64,000 nucleotides of DNA, taken from Salinicola aestuarinus (GTDB lineage: Bacteria > Pseudomonadota > Gammaproteobacteria > Pseudomonadales > Halomonadaceae). The stretch is taken from assembly GCF_003206645.1 (NCBI RefSeq), contig NZ_PZJP01000005.1, forward strand, positions 494,904 to 558,903, read 5' to 3'. Shown in pieces: positions 30,272 to 37,539 of the stretch. The position numbers and the translations under genes were made by a program. The notes below the pieces were generated by a model. It saw only the letters and a list, made by a program, of their open reading frames with translations. It ran no database searches and had not been told where the DNA came from. Every line of letters starts with the position of its first letter. Position 1 is the stretch's first letter.

Positions 30272-30948
30272 GCCAGTCGCCGATTCTCATCACGGGCGGG
30301 GCCCAGCGGCTCGGACTGCACTGCGCTCAGCGGCTCCTCGATGATGGTCATCCGGTGATCGTCACCTACCGTACCGAGCGCGACTGCCTCGAGTCGCTGC
30401 GCCAGCGGGGCGCGATGACGCTGACCGCGGATTTCTCGTCGCGGTCGGGAATCGAGGATTTCATGGTGCGGCTCAAGCAGGCCACGCCCAGCCTCAGAGC
30501 GATTGTCCATAATGCGAGTGAGTTCCTGGCCGATCCCGAGCCGGACGCGGCCTGCGAGACCCTGGAGCAGCTATTCAGAGTCCATATGCAGGCGCCCTAC
30601 GCGATCAACCTCCAGGCCCGCGAACTGTTGGAGGCTTGCCCGGAGCCGCAGCGGGACATCGTTCACATTACCGATAGCCGAGTGCCGCGTGGCGCGGCAG
30701 GGCAGGCTGCGTATCTGGCGACCAAATCGGGGCTTGAGAGCCTGACGCGCTCGCTGGCGATGAGCTTTGCGCCGAGCATTCAGGTCAACGCGATTGCGCC
30801 CGGCGTCATCATGCAGCGCGACGATGGCACCGTGCAGGGACGGGTGCCCGGTCCCGGCGTGCTCTATCAGACGCTTCGCTACCTGCTCGACAACGACTAC
30901 GTCACCGGCGCGGTACTGCCGCTGGACCGTGACCAGCCATTGAGCTGA
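30268..30948 (+). CDS. folM: Dihydromonapterin reductase / SDR family, FolM-like
   Basis: Short-chain dehydrogenase that reduces dihydromonapterin, and weakly dihydrofolate, to the tetrahydro form. The 226-aa Rossmann protein has ITGGAQRLGLHCAQRLL at the N-terminus, IVHNASEFLAD, a serine in ITDSRVPRG, and the catalytic AYLATKSGLESL (Tyr-x-x-x-Lys), then NAIAPGVI. The NASEFLAD and missing third glycine spacing are characteristic of FolM in pseudomonads and relatives. Translation is coupled to the upstream flavin reductase. Confidence 0.83.
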   Translation: MSQSPILITGGAQRLGLHCAQRLLDDGHPVIVTYRTERDCLESLRQRGAMTLTADFSSRSGIEDFMVRLKQATPSLRAIVHNASEFLADPEPDAACETLEQLFRVHMQAPYAINLQARELLEACPEPQRDIVHITDSRVPRGAAGQAAYLATKSGLESLTRSLAMSFAPSIQVNAIAPGVIMQRDDGTVQGRVPGPGVLYQTLRYLLDNDYVTGAVLPLDRDQPLS

Positions 30949-30991
30949 CGCGTCCCGCGATTCGCCTTCGACCAGCCGCTTTCGGTGGGCG

Positions 30992-31019
30992 GCCGGCACC
31001 CGCCGGTGCGGGCGCCGGC
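30992..31019. terminator. GC-rich hairpin between converging folM and anti-sigma genes
   Basis: GCCGGCACCCGC (30992-31003) pairs with GCGGGCGCCGGC (31008-31019), with one A-C mismatch, around a CGGT loop. It lies between two convergent stop codons but lacks a T-run, so bidirectional termination is an inference. Confidence 0.45.
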
Positions 31020-31023
31020 GGCG

Positions 31024-31746
31024 TCAGAGCAGTACCGTCTTGCCCTGCTTCGGCGTGAGCTTTCCTCGATCCATGATGGCGCCGGTGGGCTTGCCATTCG
31101 GTGAGCCGGCGCTCGGCTCCATGGTGATCATCAGGTCCGCGCCGTCGATCTTGGTCATCAACCGTTCGGGGAGCTGCATGACGACTTCCCCTTTCAGCGG
31201 TAGCATCCCCAGTGACACCGGTTCGCCGTCATCCATCATCCAGAGTTCGCATCCCTTGCCGTCGGGCATGCCGCCGGGCGCGAGCGCGAGCAGTTGCATC
31301 TGACCATCGCTCGAGGCATTGACCACCCACCCCATCTGCTGGTTTGGCGCGGTGGCGGCAAAGACATAGTTGCCGAGGGTCGAGGAGTCATCGCTCGGCG
31401 AAAAGACCAGCACCGCCAGCGCGAGTGCCGCGGCGGTGGCAAGCGCCGTGGCACTGCACCAGACGCCCGCGCGCTGCCAGCGCGAGTGCCGTGCCGGGCG
31501 CTCACGGACCGGCAGGCGGGCACGAACGCGCGTCCAGACGTTATCCGGCGGGGTGACCGGTTCCAGCTCGTCATTGAGTAGCTGGAGACGCTCTCGCCAC
31601 GCGTCGACCTGACGCTGCAGGTCATGGCTCACCGCGAGAACGGCTTCGAAGGCGGCGCTGTCGGCGGCGTTCAAGGTGCCGAGAACGTACTCGCCGGCAG
31701 CCAGGTCGCGCACCTCGGGGTCGCTCAAGCCAGACGTGTCATGCAT
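31024..31746 (-). CDS. RskA-type anti-sigma factor
   Basis: Single-pass inner-membrane anti-sigma factor predicted to hold the cotranscribed ECF sigma factor inactive. The 240-aa product has a short cytoplasmic anti-sigma region with DLAAGEYVLGTL (residues 15-26), typical of RskA, one transmembrane helix at about residues 93-116, and a periplasmic RskA C-terminal domain with the GCELWMMDDGEPVSLG segment. GGAGAG precedes the ATG. The gene overlaps the sigma gene by 22 bp, indicating tight stoichiometric coupling. What signal it senses cannot be told from the sequence. Confidence 0.88.
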   Translation of the reverse strand: MHDTSGLSDPEVRDLAAGEYVLGTLNAADSAAFEAVLAVSHDLQRQVDAWRERLQLLNDELEPVTPPDNVWTRVRARLPVRERPARHSRWQRAGVWCSATALATAAALALAVLVFSPSDDSSTLGNYVFAATAPNQQMGWVVNASSDGQMQLLALAPGGMPDGKGCELWMMDDGEPVSLGMLPLKGEVVMQLPERLMTKIDGADLMITMEPSAGSPNGKPTGAIMDRGKLTPKQGKTVLL

Positions 31747-32279
31747 GCTTTCAATCTCTCCAGGCCGCGTCGCACCCAACTTTTGACGGTTCCCAGCGGC
31801 GTTGCCAGTCGAGCAGCCAGGTCGTGGTGTGTCAGCCCCTCAAAAAACGCCAGTTCCAGCGTCTGGCGCTGCTGGGGGGACAGCTCGCCGAGACACTGTT
31901 GAAGCACCTCGGCCTGCTGACCGATATGACTTTCGTGTTCGATGTCGCCCTCGCCGGGCAGCGTGTCGATGATGGCCTCGCTGTCGGCCTCCTGGGGCCG
32001 CTGGCGGCGGATCCAGTCGATCGCCATGTTGCGCGTCATGGTCGAAAGCCAGGTCATGGGGCGCGCGCGGGAGACATCGTATTGTCCGGCAGCCTGCCAA
32101 ATACGCAGATAGACCTGCTGCAGACAGTCCTGTGCGGCGGCTTCCTGGCGAACGATACGCAGTAACTGCGCATAGAGATGCGGGCTCGTTGCACGGTAGA
32201 GCGACTCGAAGGCGCGTTCATCGCCTTGAGCAATCGACTCGAGCTGTTCGACCAGCGCCTCGGATGGCGGATAGGCCAT
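31725..32279 (-). CDS. ECF-family RNA polymerase sigma factor
   Basis: Alternative sigma factor of 184 aa with region 2 (residues about 25-92, including MTWLSTMTRNMAIDWIRRQR) and region 4 (about 128-182, with LSPQQRQTLELAFFEG and the helix-turn-helix GTVKSWVRRGLERLK). The pairing with an RskA-type anti-sigma is common for SigK-like ECF groups that respond to oxidative or light stress; the actual signal is unknown. AAGGA precedes the ATG at 32279; an open frame continues upstream to 32456 without a good start. It is divergent from the DAHP synthase leader. Confidence 0.93.
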   Translation of the reverse strand: MAYPPSEALVEQLESIAQGDERAFESLYRATSPHLYAQLLRIVRQEAAAQDCLQQVYLRIWQAAGQYDVSRARPMTWLSTMTRNMAIDWIRRQRPQEADSEAIIDTLPGEGDIEHESHIGQQAEVLQQCLGELSPQQRQTLELAFFEGLTHHDLAARLATPLGTVKSWVRRGLERLKACMTRLA

Positions 32280-32383
32280 GGATGTCCTTGGTTTTTTTGG
32301 TTCCCGGGTTCCTCTAGGGTTTACCACAACTGCCGCCGCGTTGTCTTTGTCTCGCGCCGTGGCAACGCGGTCTCGGGGAGGAC

Positions 32384-32411
32384 TTGCCAAACACCGGCAA
32401 TCGGTTAGGAT
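32384..32411 (+). promoter_or_regulatory. Candidate promoter for the DAHP synthase leader
   Basis: TTGCCA (32384-32389) and TAGGAT (32406-32411) are 16 bp apart, matching consensus at five and four positions. Transcription would start about 20 nt upstream of the leader-peptide ATG. Confidence 0.45.
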
Positions 32412-32438
32412 GGAGCGACTACGACGCGAGTACGCCCC

Positions 32439-32561
32439 ATGACCCAGCACTGCCATTCAGCTTCACTCATCACTGCCGCCACACCGGTCGGCGGTGATGT
32501 CGTGACGTTTGGCTATGGCTATTGGTTTAGGTCTGGCGTGCCCGCTGGACGGTCGACATGA
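32439..32561 (+). CDS. Aromatic-rich leader peptide of the DAHP synthase attenuator
   Basis: A 40-codon reading frame, ATG 32439 to TGA 32559-32561. Codons 24-30 (32508-32528) encode Phe-Gly-Tyr-Gly-Tyr-Trp-Phe, that is five aromatic residues in seven, covering all three end products of the shikimate pathway. A GTG at 32502 could start a shorter 19-aa version. The control codons end 6 bp before the first arm of a downstream RNA stem set, as expected in ribosome-mediated attenuation. The ribosome binding site is weak. The frame is too short for gene finders; support comes from codon content and the surrounding RNA structure. Confidence 0.7.
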   Translation: MTQHCHSASLITAATPVGGDVVTFGYGYWFRSGVPAGRST

Positions 32562-32640
32562 CCTGAACCGCGAGGCACGCCCCCAAGGGGCTGCCACCGC
32601 GTCGAGAGAACCCCCGGACGGCAGCCCTCCGGGGGTTCTC
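32535..32640 (+). promoter_or_regulatory. Transcription attenuator: pause, antiterminator and terminator stems
   Basis: Three stems can be drawn. Arm 1 GGCGTGCC (32535-32542) pairs with arm 2 GGCACGCC (32574-32581). GGGCTGCC (32588-32595) pairs with GGCAGCCC (32620-32627). GAGAACCCCCGGA (32606-32618) pairs perfectly over 13 bp with TCCGGGGGTTCTC (32628-32640). The last is the terminator stem; its loop carries the arm used by the alternative stem, so the two structures compete. The run after it is only GCGTTTC, so termination may be modest. Stalling at the aromatic codons would cover arm 1. Confidence 0.7.
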
Positions 32641-32673
32641 GCGTTTCGGGCCCAACCTGAAATGAGATGAGTA

Positions 32674-33771
32674 ATGAACGCGCTGACCACTGCCGCAAGA
32701 CCCGCATCCGACCCCGCCTCGTCGTCGGCGACGTCCGAGCCCGCCGTATCGACCCGAACGACCCGAATCCGCGCGCTGCCGAGTGCCAGCGAGCTCAAGG
32801 CGCAGCTTCCGCTGGATGTCGCGCTTGCTGACCGGATCGCACATCAGCGCCAAGCTGTCAGCGATGTGCTCGAGGGTCGTGACGACCGTCTGCTGGTGGT
32901 GACCGGGCCCTGCTCGATCCACGATCCCGAGGCGGCGCTGGAGTACGCCGGCCGGCTGGTGTCTCTTGCCGAACGGGTGAGCGATCGACTGCTGCTGGTG
33001 ATGCGCGTCTACGTCGAGAAGCCGCGCACGACGGTAGGCTGGAAAGGACTCGCCTACGACCCGGGGCTGGATGGCAGCGACGATATCGCCACCGGGCTCG
33101 AAAACGCGCGCCGGCTGATGCGCGACATCGCCGCGCTCGGCTTGCCGGTCGCCACCGAGCTGCTTCAGCCGATGGCCGCGGCCTACTTCGAGGATCTACT
33201 GAGCTGGGTCGCGATCGGTGCGCGAACCACCGAATCCCAGATTCACCGTGAGATGGCCAGCGGGCTGGATGCCAGCGTCGGTTTCAAGAATGGCACCCAG
33301 GGCAACGTCGACGTGGCGATCGCCGCCATGCAGTCCGCCGCTCACCCGCACCGTTTCGTCGGCGTCGCCCCCGAGGGCGGCCAGGCGATCATCGAGACCC
33401 TTGGCAACCCATCGACGCATCTCGTCCTGCGAGGCGGGGCGAATGGGACCAACTTCGACAGCGCCAGCATCGCGGCGAGCCGGCGCGCGCTGCAGGCGGC
33501 CGGGCTAACGCCGCGGATCATGGTGGACTGCAGCCATGCCAACTCGCAGAAGGATCATCGCCGCCAGACCCAGGTGCTCCACGACGTGGTGGACCAGCGT
33601 CTGGCGGAAGGCTCGGGTCTGATCGGCGTAATGCTCGAAAGCCATTTGTTCGAGGGTAAGCAACCGCTGAATCCCGCCGCGCTGCGCTACGGTGTCTCGG
33701 TGACCGATGCCTGTCTTGGCTGGGAGACCACCGAGCAGCAGCTGCTGCTGGCTGCCGACAAGCTGCGCTGA
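32674..33771 (+). CDS. 3-deoxy-7-phosphoheptulonate (DAHP) synthase, type I
   Basis: First enzyme of the shikimate pathway, condensing PEP and erythrose 4-phosphate. The 365-aa product has the AroF/G/H-type motifs VTGPCSIHDPEAALEYA, RVYVEKPRTTVGWKG (the KPRT motif), IGARTTESQIHREMASGL, VGFKNGTQGN, and the metal-binding VDCSHANSQKDH. The first 30 residues are Ala/Ser/Thr-rich and poorly conserved. Which isozyme (Phe, Tyr or Trp sensitive) cannot be read safely. Preceded by an attenuator with Phe, Tyr and Trp codons, suggesting transcriptional control by charged aromatic tRNAs. Confidence 0.95.
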   Translation: MNALTTAARPASDPASSSATSEPAVSTRTTRIRALPSASELKAQLPLDVALADRIAHQRQAVSDVLEGRDDRLLVVTGPCSIHDPEAALEYAGRLVSLAERVSDRLLLVMRVYVEKPRTTVGWKGLAYDPGLDGSDDIATGLENARRLMRDIAALGLPVATELLQPMAAAYFEDLLSWVAIGARTTESQIHREMASGLDASVGFKNGTQGNVDVAIAAMQSAAHPHRFVGVAPEGGQAIIETLGNPSTHLVLRGGANGTNFDSASIAASRRALQAAGLTPRIMVDCSHANSQKDHRRQTQVLHDVVDQRLAEGSGLIGVMLESHLFEGKQPLNPAALRYGVSVTDACLGWETTEQQLLLAADKLR

Positions 33772-33822
33772 GCCAACCGGCCAAGCCCTTGCCTTGCATG
33801 GATGAAGGGAATCGACGAAAAC

Positions 33823-33849
33823 GCCCACGACGGCGAACCGTCGCGGGCG
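33823..33849. terminator. Hairpin between converging DAHP synthase and phosphatase genes
   Basis: CGCCCACGACGG (33822-33833) pairs with CCGTCGCGGGCG (33838-33849) with one A-C mismatch and a CGAA loop. It is preceded by GAAAA on the plus strand. Probably a bidirectional terminator. Confidence 0.5.
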
Positions 33850-33885
33850 CTGGTGGTTTACGCGAGCCTTGGGCGAGTCGCGATG

Positions 33886-35997
33886 TTACTGCACGACGGC
33901 GGTGACGCTGCCGTTGTCGTATTGCAGTTCGACTGCCACGCCCTCGGCATCGACCTCGGCGAACTCGCCGTGCAGCGAGCCTGACTTGATCACTGCGATC
34001 TCCGTGCCGGTTTCGGGTTTTTCGCCGTCGAAGTCGAGCTGCAGTTGCCCACCTGACAGATAGACCAGACCGTCGACGACGATCTGGTTGCCATCGGCAA
34101 CGGCCAGTGTGCCGTCGTCCATCGTAAAGTTGCCGGCGATCTGTAGCGCATCGGCGTCGGTAGTATCCACGCGAACCGTGCCGTTCTCGACGTAAAGGTC
34201 GCCGCGACCGAATGCTGACGTCGATGCCGCCTCGAGCGTACCTTCCTGCAGCAGCGTGCCGCCGGCGTAGCGGTTGTCACCGGTGAGCACCAGATGCCCC
34301 GAGCCTGACTTGGTCAGCATACCGTCGCCGGTGATGTCGTTACGCCACCAATCCTTGGCATTGAAACCTTTCTCGCTTGCGTCCATCGTCACGCTGACGT
34401 CGCCATCGAACGCGCCGTAGCCGTCAGCGGCCGTCACGAGATCGAGCCGTCCCCAACCGTTGGTATCGTCCAGAATCGGATAACCGGAGTCGATCTCGGT
34501 GGTGTAGAGCACCGCGCGTCGCTGGTCGTCGCTGAGGTAAGGCTGACGGGATTTCAACAAGGCTTGCGCACCGGCAGGGACGACCGGCTCTTGACCCGCC
34601 TGGCTCGCATTCTGACTCAGACCGTAGGTCAGACGTTCGCGGTAGAGTCGCTTGTTGGCTTCATGATCATCGTAGTCATCGTTGTCGTAGACTTCGACGT
34701 TGACGCGGTCGCCGTCGATCAGACCGGCTTCGTCCTCTACGTCCCGGTGGGCGAAGTCGTAGAGGCTCATCCCCGCGGCGTCGGCAAGATCGCCGAAGTA
34801 CTGCTGGGCCCGGTCATAGGCGGCTTGCGCTTCGCTGGCGATGTCCGGCTGATTGAGGGCGAAGCTTGCAACGTTGAGCGCGTGGATGCGTCCGCCGATC
34901 ACGTCGACCGGGGAGTGCATGCCGGCGACGATTCGATCTTCGCCCAGCTGGGAGCCGCGAGTCAGCATCTCCGAATAGCGCTGCGGTAGCGCGTACGCCA
35001 TCGCCATCGAGGCGAGATAACCCGCGTTGGTGTGCCCGCTCGGATAGCCTCCGTCCTTGCGCCGATTCTCGGTGTCGACACTGTAAAGACCCTGCGCTTC
35101 TTTTTCCGGGTTATGGGCGCGACGCGAGCACATCAAACCGGGTACCACTGACACGCTGCTCTGATAACGATCGTAGGTGGCCGACGCATCGGTGCCATTC
35201 TGCTGAATACAGCGGTATTGCTTGTCGGTGCCCTGGAATTCGATGGCACCCTCATCGTTCATGCGCCAGGGGCGTGGCGTCGAGAAGATATACTTCGAGG
35301 CGCTGGTAGAGGCGGGCGCGCGCTGACGAAACGCATCGACCAGCGTCACCACGTCGCCCAGCTTGGAGCTCATGTCGCCGGCGAAGGAGATGTTGTCGTC
35401 GTGAACACTTTGGTAGTGCTGATCGTTCAGCACCTGATCGACGGTAGGCACGGGGATAGAGACGTTAGCGCCCGAGCCTTCGACGTACGCTTCGGTGAGC
35501 GGCCCGTAGCCGTCGATGATGCTGTAGTTCTTGCTGCGCTGATCGTCGAGAAAGGCCAGGATCGCCTGCTCGTCGGAGCGGTTTTTCGTGACGTCGATAA
35601 CGTACTGAATGTTTTCTTTCCAGATGTCGGCGTCGACGATAGGGTCGTTCAGATAGCGATCGGGACCGTTCCCGTTGGCGCCGCTCTGCCAGAGGTCGGA
35701 GGTACCCTTCCAGATCTTATTGATGCCGCGCAGGACGTAGGCAATGGCGTTCTGATTGAGATCGTAGCGCAGGTCGCCGTCGGCATTGTTGGCGGCATAG
35801 TCCAGTGTCGGAAGCGGAAAGGCGACCGCGGGCTCTTCGACCTCCAACGACGATCCTATTCCGGTGGGCTTGGCAGGTTTACTGACGCTGATCGAGTCAC
35901 CGTCGTCATCGCTCGAGCTGTCACTGCAGCCAGCGATTGCCAGCGCCATCACTGCGGTAATGGCAAGGAAAAGCGGGCGTTTCTTGAATGATGTCAT
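33886..35997 (-). CDS. Lipoprotein class A-type acid phosphatase with C-terminal passenger-like repeat
   Basis: A 703-aa exported phosphatase. The N-terminus is a lipoprotein signal with lipobox IAGC (Cys24) followed by Ser and an Asp/Ser-rich linker. The PAP2-superfamily acid phosphatase signature is complete: K-x6-RP in KYIFSTPRP, PSGHT near residue 319, and R-x5-H-x3-D in RIVAGMHSPVD. The last 150 residues resemble a passenger-associated transport repeat (SGSGHLVLTGDN, GGTLLQEGTLEA) of autotransporters, but no beta-barrel follows. A TTG/ATG choice exists; MTSFKK at 35997 is preferred to the ATG at 36006. Downstream of the gsp operon on the same strand, it is a probable substrate for that system. 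Confidence 0.85.
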   Translation of the reverse strand: MTSFKKRPLFLAITAVMALAIAGCSDSSSDDDGDSISVSKPAKPTGIGSSLEVEEPAVAFPLPTLDYAANNADGDLRYDLNQNAIAYVLRGINKIWKGTSDLWQSGANGNGPDRYLNDPIVDADIWKENIQYVIDVTKNRSDEQAILAFLDDQRSKNYSIIDGYGPLTEAYVEGSGANVSIPVPTVDQVLNDQHYQSVHDDNISFAGDMSSKLGDVVTLVDAFRQRAPASTSASKYIFSTPRPWRMNDEGAIEFQGTDKQYRCIQQNGTDASATYDRYQSSVSVVPGLMCSRRAHNPEKEAQGLYSVDTENRRKDGGYPSGHTNAGYLASMAMAYALPQRYSEMLTRGSQLGEDRIVAGMHSPVDVIGGRIHALNVASFALNQPDIASEAQAAYDRAQQYFGDLADAAGMSLYDFAHRDVEDEAGLIDGDRVNVEVYDNDDYDDHEANKRLYRERLTYGLSQNASQAGQEPVVPAGAQALLKSRQPYLSDDQRRAVLYTTEIDSGYPILDDTNGWGRLDLVTAADGYGAFDGDVSVTMDASEKGFNAKDWWRNDITGDGMLTKSGSGHLVLTGDNRYAGGTLLQEGTLEAASTSAFGRGDLYVENGTVRVDTTDADALQIAGNFTMDDGTLAVADGNQIVVDGLVYLSGGQLQLDFDGEKPETGTEIAVIKSGSLHGEFAEVDAEGVAVELQYDNGSVTAVVQ

Positions 35998-36346
35998 ATC
36001 GCACATATTGTCACTATGAGTCGAGAGAGTTAGCGTCGGTCCAGCGTGGAATCATGCGAAAGACCAACGAAAGGGAGATGCAAAAGCAACATAAAGGCGC
36101 AATGTGTTGACATGATGACATTTCGATGTCGAGAGAATTTCGAGCGATATAGTGAATAGCGCCATTGCATTTCATGGATATATGGCAGTTTTTACCTCGA
36201 GTAGAACCGGGCATTCTTTAAAATGATGCTCGCTCGATGTGACGACACCACCGCTATACCGACAGAAATATCGTCGGCGGTAGACATGACAGTCTTCGAT
36301 TTTCGACGTTTTATGAAGTTAAATTCGATCAGGAATTTCCCGGAAT
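35998..36346 (-). other. AT-richer intergenic region upstream of the acid phosphatase
   Basis: 349 bp without a supported gene and clearly lower in GC than the flanking genes. It would hold the promoter of the phosphatase. Besides the candidate PHO box at 36115-36132 there is an isolated perfect CTGTCAT 7-mer on the minus strand at 36286-36292. A plus-strand frame starting at 36223 runs into the antisense of gspN and is not credible. Confidence 0.5.
36115..36132 (-). promoter_or_regulatory. Weak candidate PHO box for the acid phosphatase
   Basis: On the minus strand the sequence TCGACATCGAAATGTCAT has two 7-mers 11 bp apart, matching CTGTCAT at four and six positions. It lies about 120 bp upstream of the start codon. 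The -10 region is poor, so this is the weakest of the four PHO-like sites. Confidence 0.35.
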
Positions 36347-37072
36347 TTAGCGAGCGAATGTCCGATGGAGGTCGGGGAAATTTGCCTGTCTATCGACCAA
36401 CCGCCACCAGTCGGCGAGCGGGTGATTCGCATCGAGGTGACCGTGCAGCTCTCCCCGAACGTCGCTCGGCCTCAATTCGAACGTGGCCGTCATGTCCAGC
36501 TTCGGATTGTCCTCGATCTTAAAATCAAGCCGGGGCACTGCCCCCCCATCGCAGTCGAGGGTCAAGCGTCCTCGTCCGAGCGCCAACGGGGCAGGGGTGA
36601 CCAGCCGGATGTCCCTGGAGACGAGGGAGCCCTGCGCCGCTTTGCAGCTCGCCCCCTCGAAGTCGGCCACTAACTCACCCTGCCAGTTCCCCGCCAGCGA
36701 GGCGGGCCACTGCTGAAGCGCGAAGGCTTCGAGACTGCCGCCGGTTAAACGCCAGTGACTGTCGATACCTCGCCACTTTCCGGTCAGCTGCCATGATTGC
36801 CGGTCGCCGAGCGTCATCCGTATCGATGCCGGCGACGTCCACTCCCAGCGCAACGGACCGAGCCCGATGGGCCAGCCTTGAGAGGGGACGATACGGAGCT
36901 CGGTGATACTGCCCGAGAGCAGCGTGCCGTGGGCGGGCGCGATCGATACCTCCGAAGGGAGGCGATTCGATAACGCGGCCAACAGGGGGCCGACGGGCCA
37001 ATTCAGCAGCAGCGTCACCAGAAAGAGGGTGACGATGACAACGATACTCAGCGCTCGGCGAACCCGGGTCAC
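36347..37072 (-). CDS. gspN: Type II secretion protein N
   Basis: Accessory inner-membrane protein of the type II secretion system. The 241-aa product has one N-terminal membrane helix (about residues 8-28) and a periplasmic domain with GPLRWEWTSPASI and the pattern of GspN proteins. Its ATG overlaps the gspM stop by 4 bp. It is the last gene of the operon. GspN is poorly conserved; the call rests on gene order plus the membrane topology. Confidence 0.82.
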   Translation of the reverse strand: MTRVRRALSIVVIVTLFLVTLLLNWPVGPLLAALSNRLPSEVSIAPAHGTLLSGSITELRIVPSQGWPIGLGPLRWEWTSPASIRMTLGDRQSWQLTGKWRGIDSHWRLTGGSLEAFALQQWPASLAGNWQGELVADFEGASCKAAQGSLVSRDIRLVTPAPLALGRGRLTLDCDGGAVPRLDFKIEDNPKLDMTATFELRPSDVRGELHGHLDANHPLADWWRLVDRQANFPDLHRTFAR

Positions 37073-37539
37073 GGCGTCCCCTCCCCGTCGCCTTCGAGCG
37101 ATGCGCTGAAACGTGTCTCGAACACGACGCTGTCATCGGCTTCTCGGGCCAATCGCCATTCGGTTGCCCACCAGCCGCGATCGGCGGCCCAGGTCGTCAG
37201 CGCACGCCAGTCGTCGCGGGTGGCGACCTGGCCCTGCAGTCGCCAGCCTCGCCCGCTGCGGCGGATCTCGTCCAGCGCGATGCCGCTCGCGTCGCCCGCC
37301 TGTCGCCAGCGCGCCTCGCTCATGGGTGAGATGGCGGGTAGCTGCGATACCAGGCGCGCGGTTGCCGGTGGCGTCTCGCCAGGCGGGGAGACGGTCGACC
37401 GATTCTGATCGTCGGCGAAAGACTGGATGAACCAGTATGCCAGGAGCAGCACGACGATTGGCAGCAGAACGGCAAGTCGACGACGCTCGGCGGCCGAGCG
37501 GTCGTTCCATGCGCTTCTCAGAGCGTCCAGTGCCGTCAT
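37069..37539 (-). CDS. gspM: Type II secretion protein M
   Basis: Inner-membrane platform protein that partners GspL. The 156-aa product has a short cytoplasmic N-terminus (DALRSAWNDRSAAERRRL), one membrane helix at about residues 22-40, and a small periplasmic ferredoxin-like domain. The ATG at 37539 is chosen over the longer frame from 37632 because it gives a 4-bp overlap with gspL and the normal topology. It also overlaps gspN by 4 bp. Confidence 0.85.
   Translation of the reverse strand: MTALDALRSAWNDRSAAERRRLAVLLPIVVLLLAYWFIQSFADDQNRSTVSPPGETPPATARLVSQLPAISPMSEARWRQAGDASGIALDEIRRSGRGWRLQGQVATRDDWRALTTWAADRGWWATEWRLAREADDSVVFETRFSASLEGDGEGTP

Noticed and set aside
36286..36292. Perfect CTGTCAT 7-mer (minus strand) as a PHO box
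   Set aside because: No second 7-mer at 11-bp distance, so a single half-site only.
36223..36522. 99-residue plus-strand ORF upstream of the acid phosphatase
   Set aside because: Half of it is antisense to gspN and no ribosome binding site or homology is evident.
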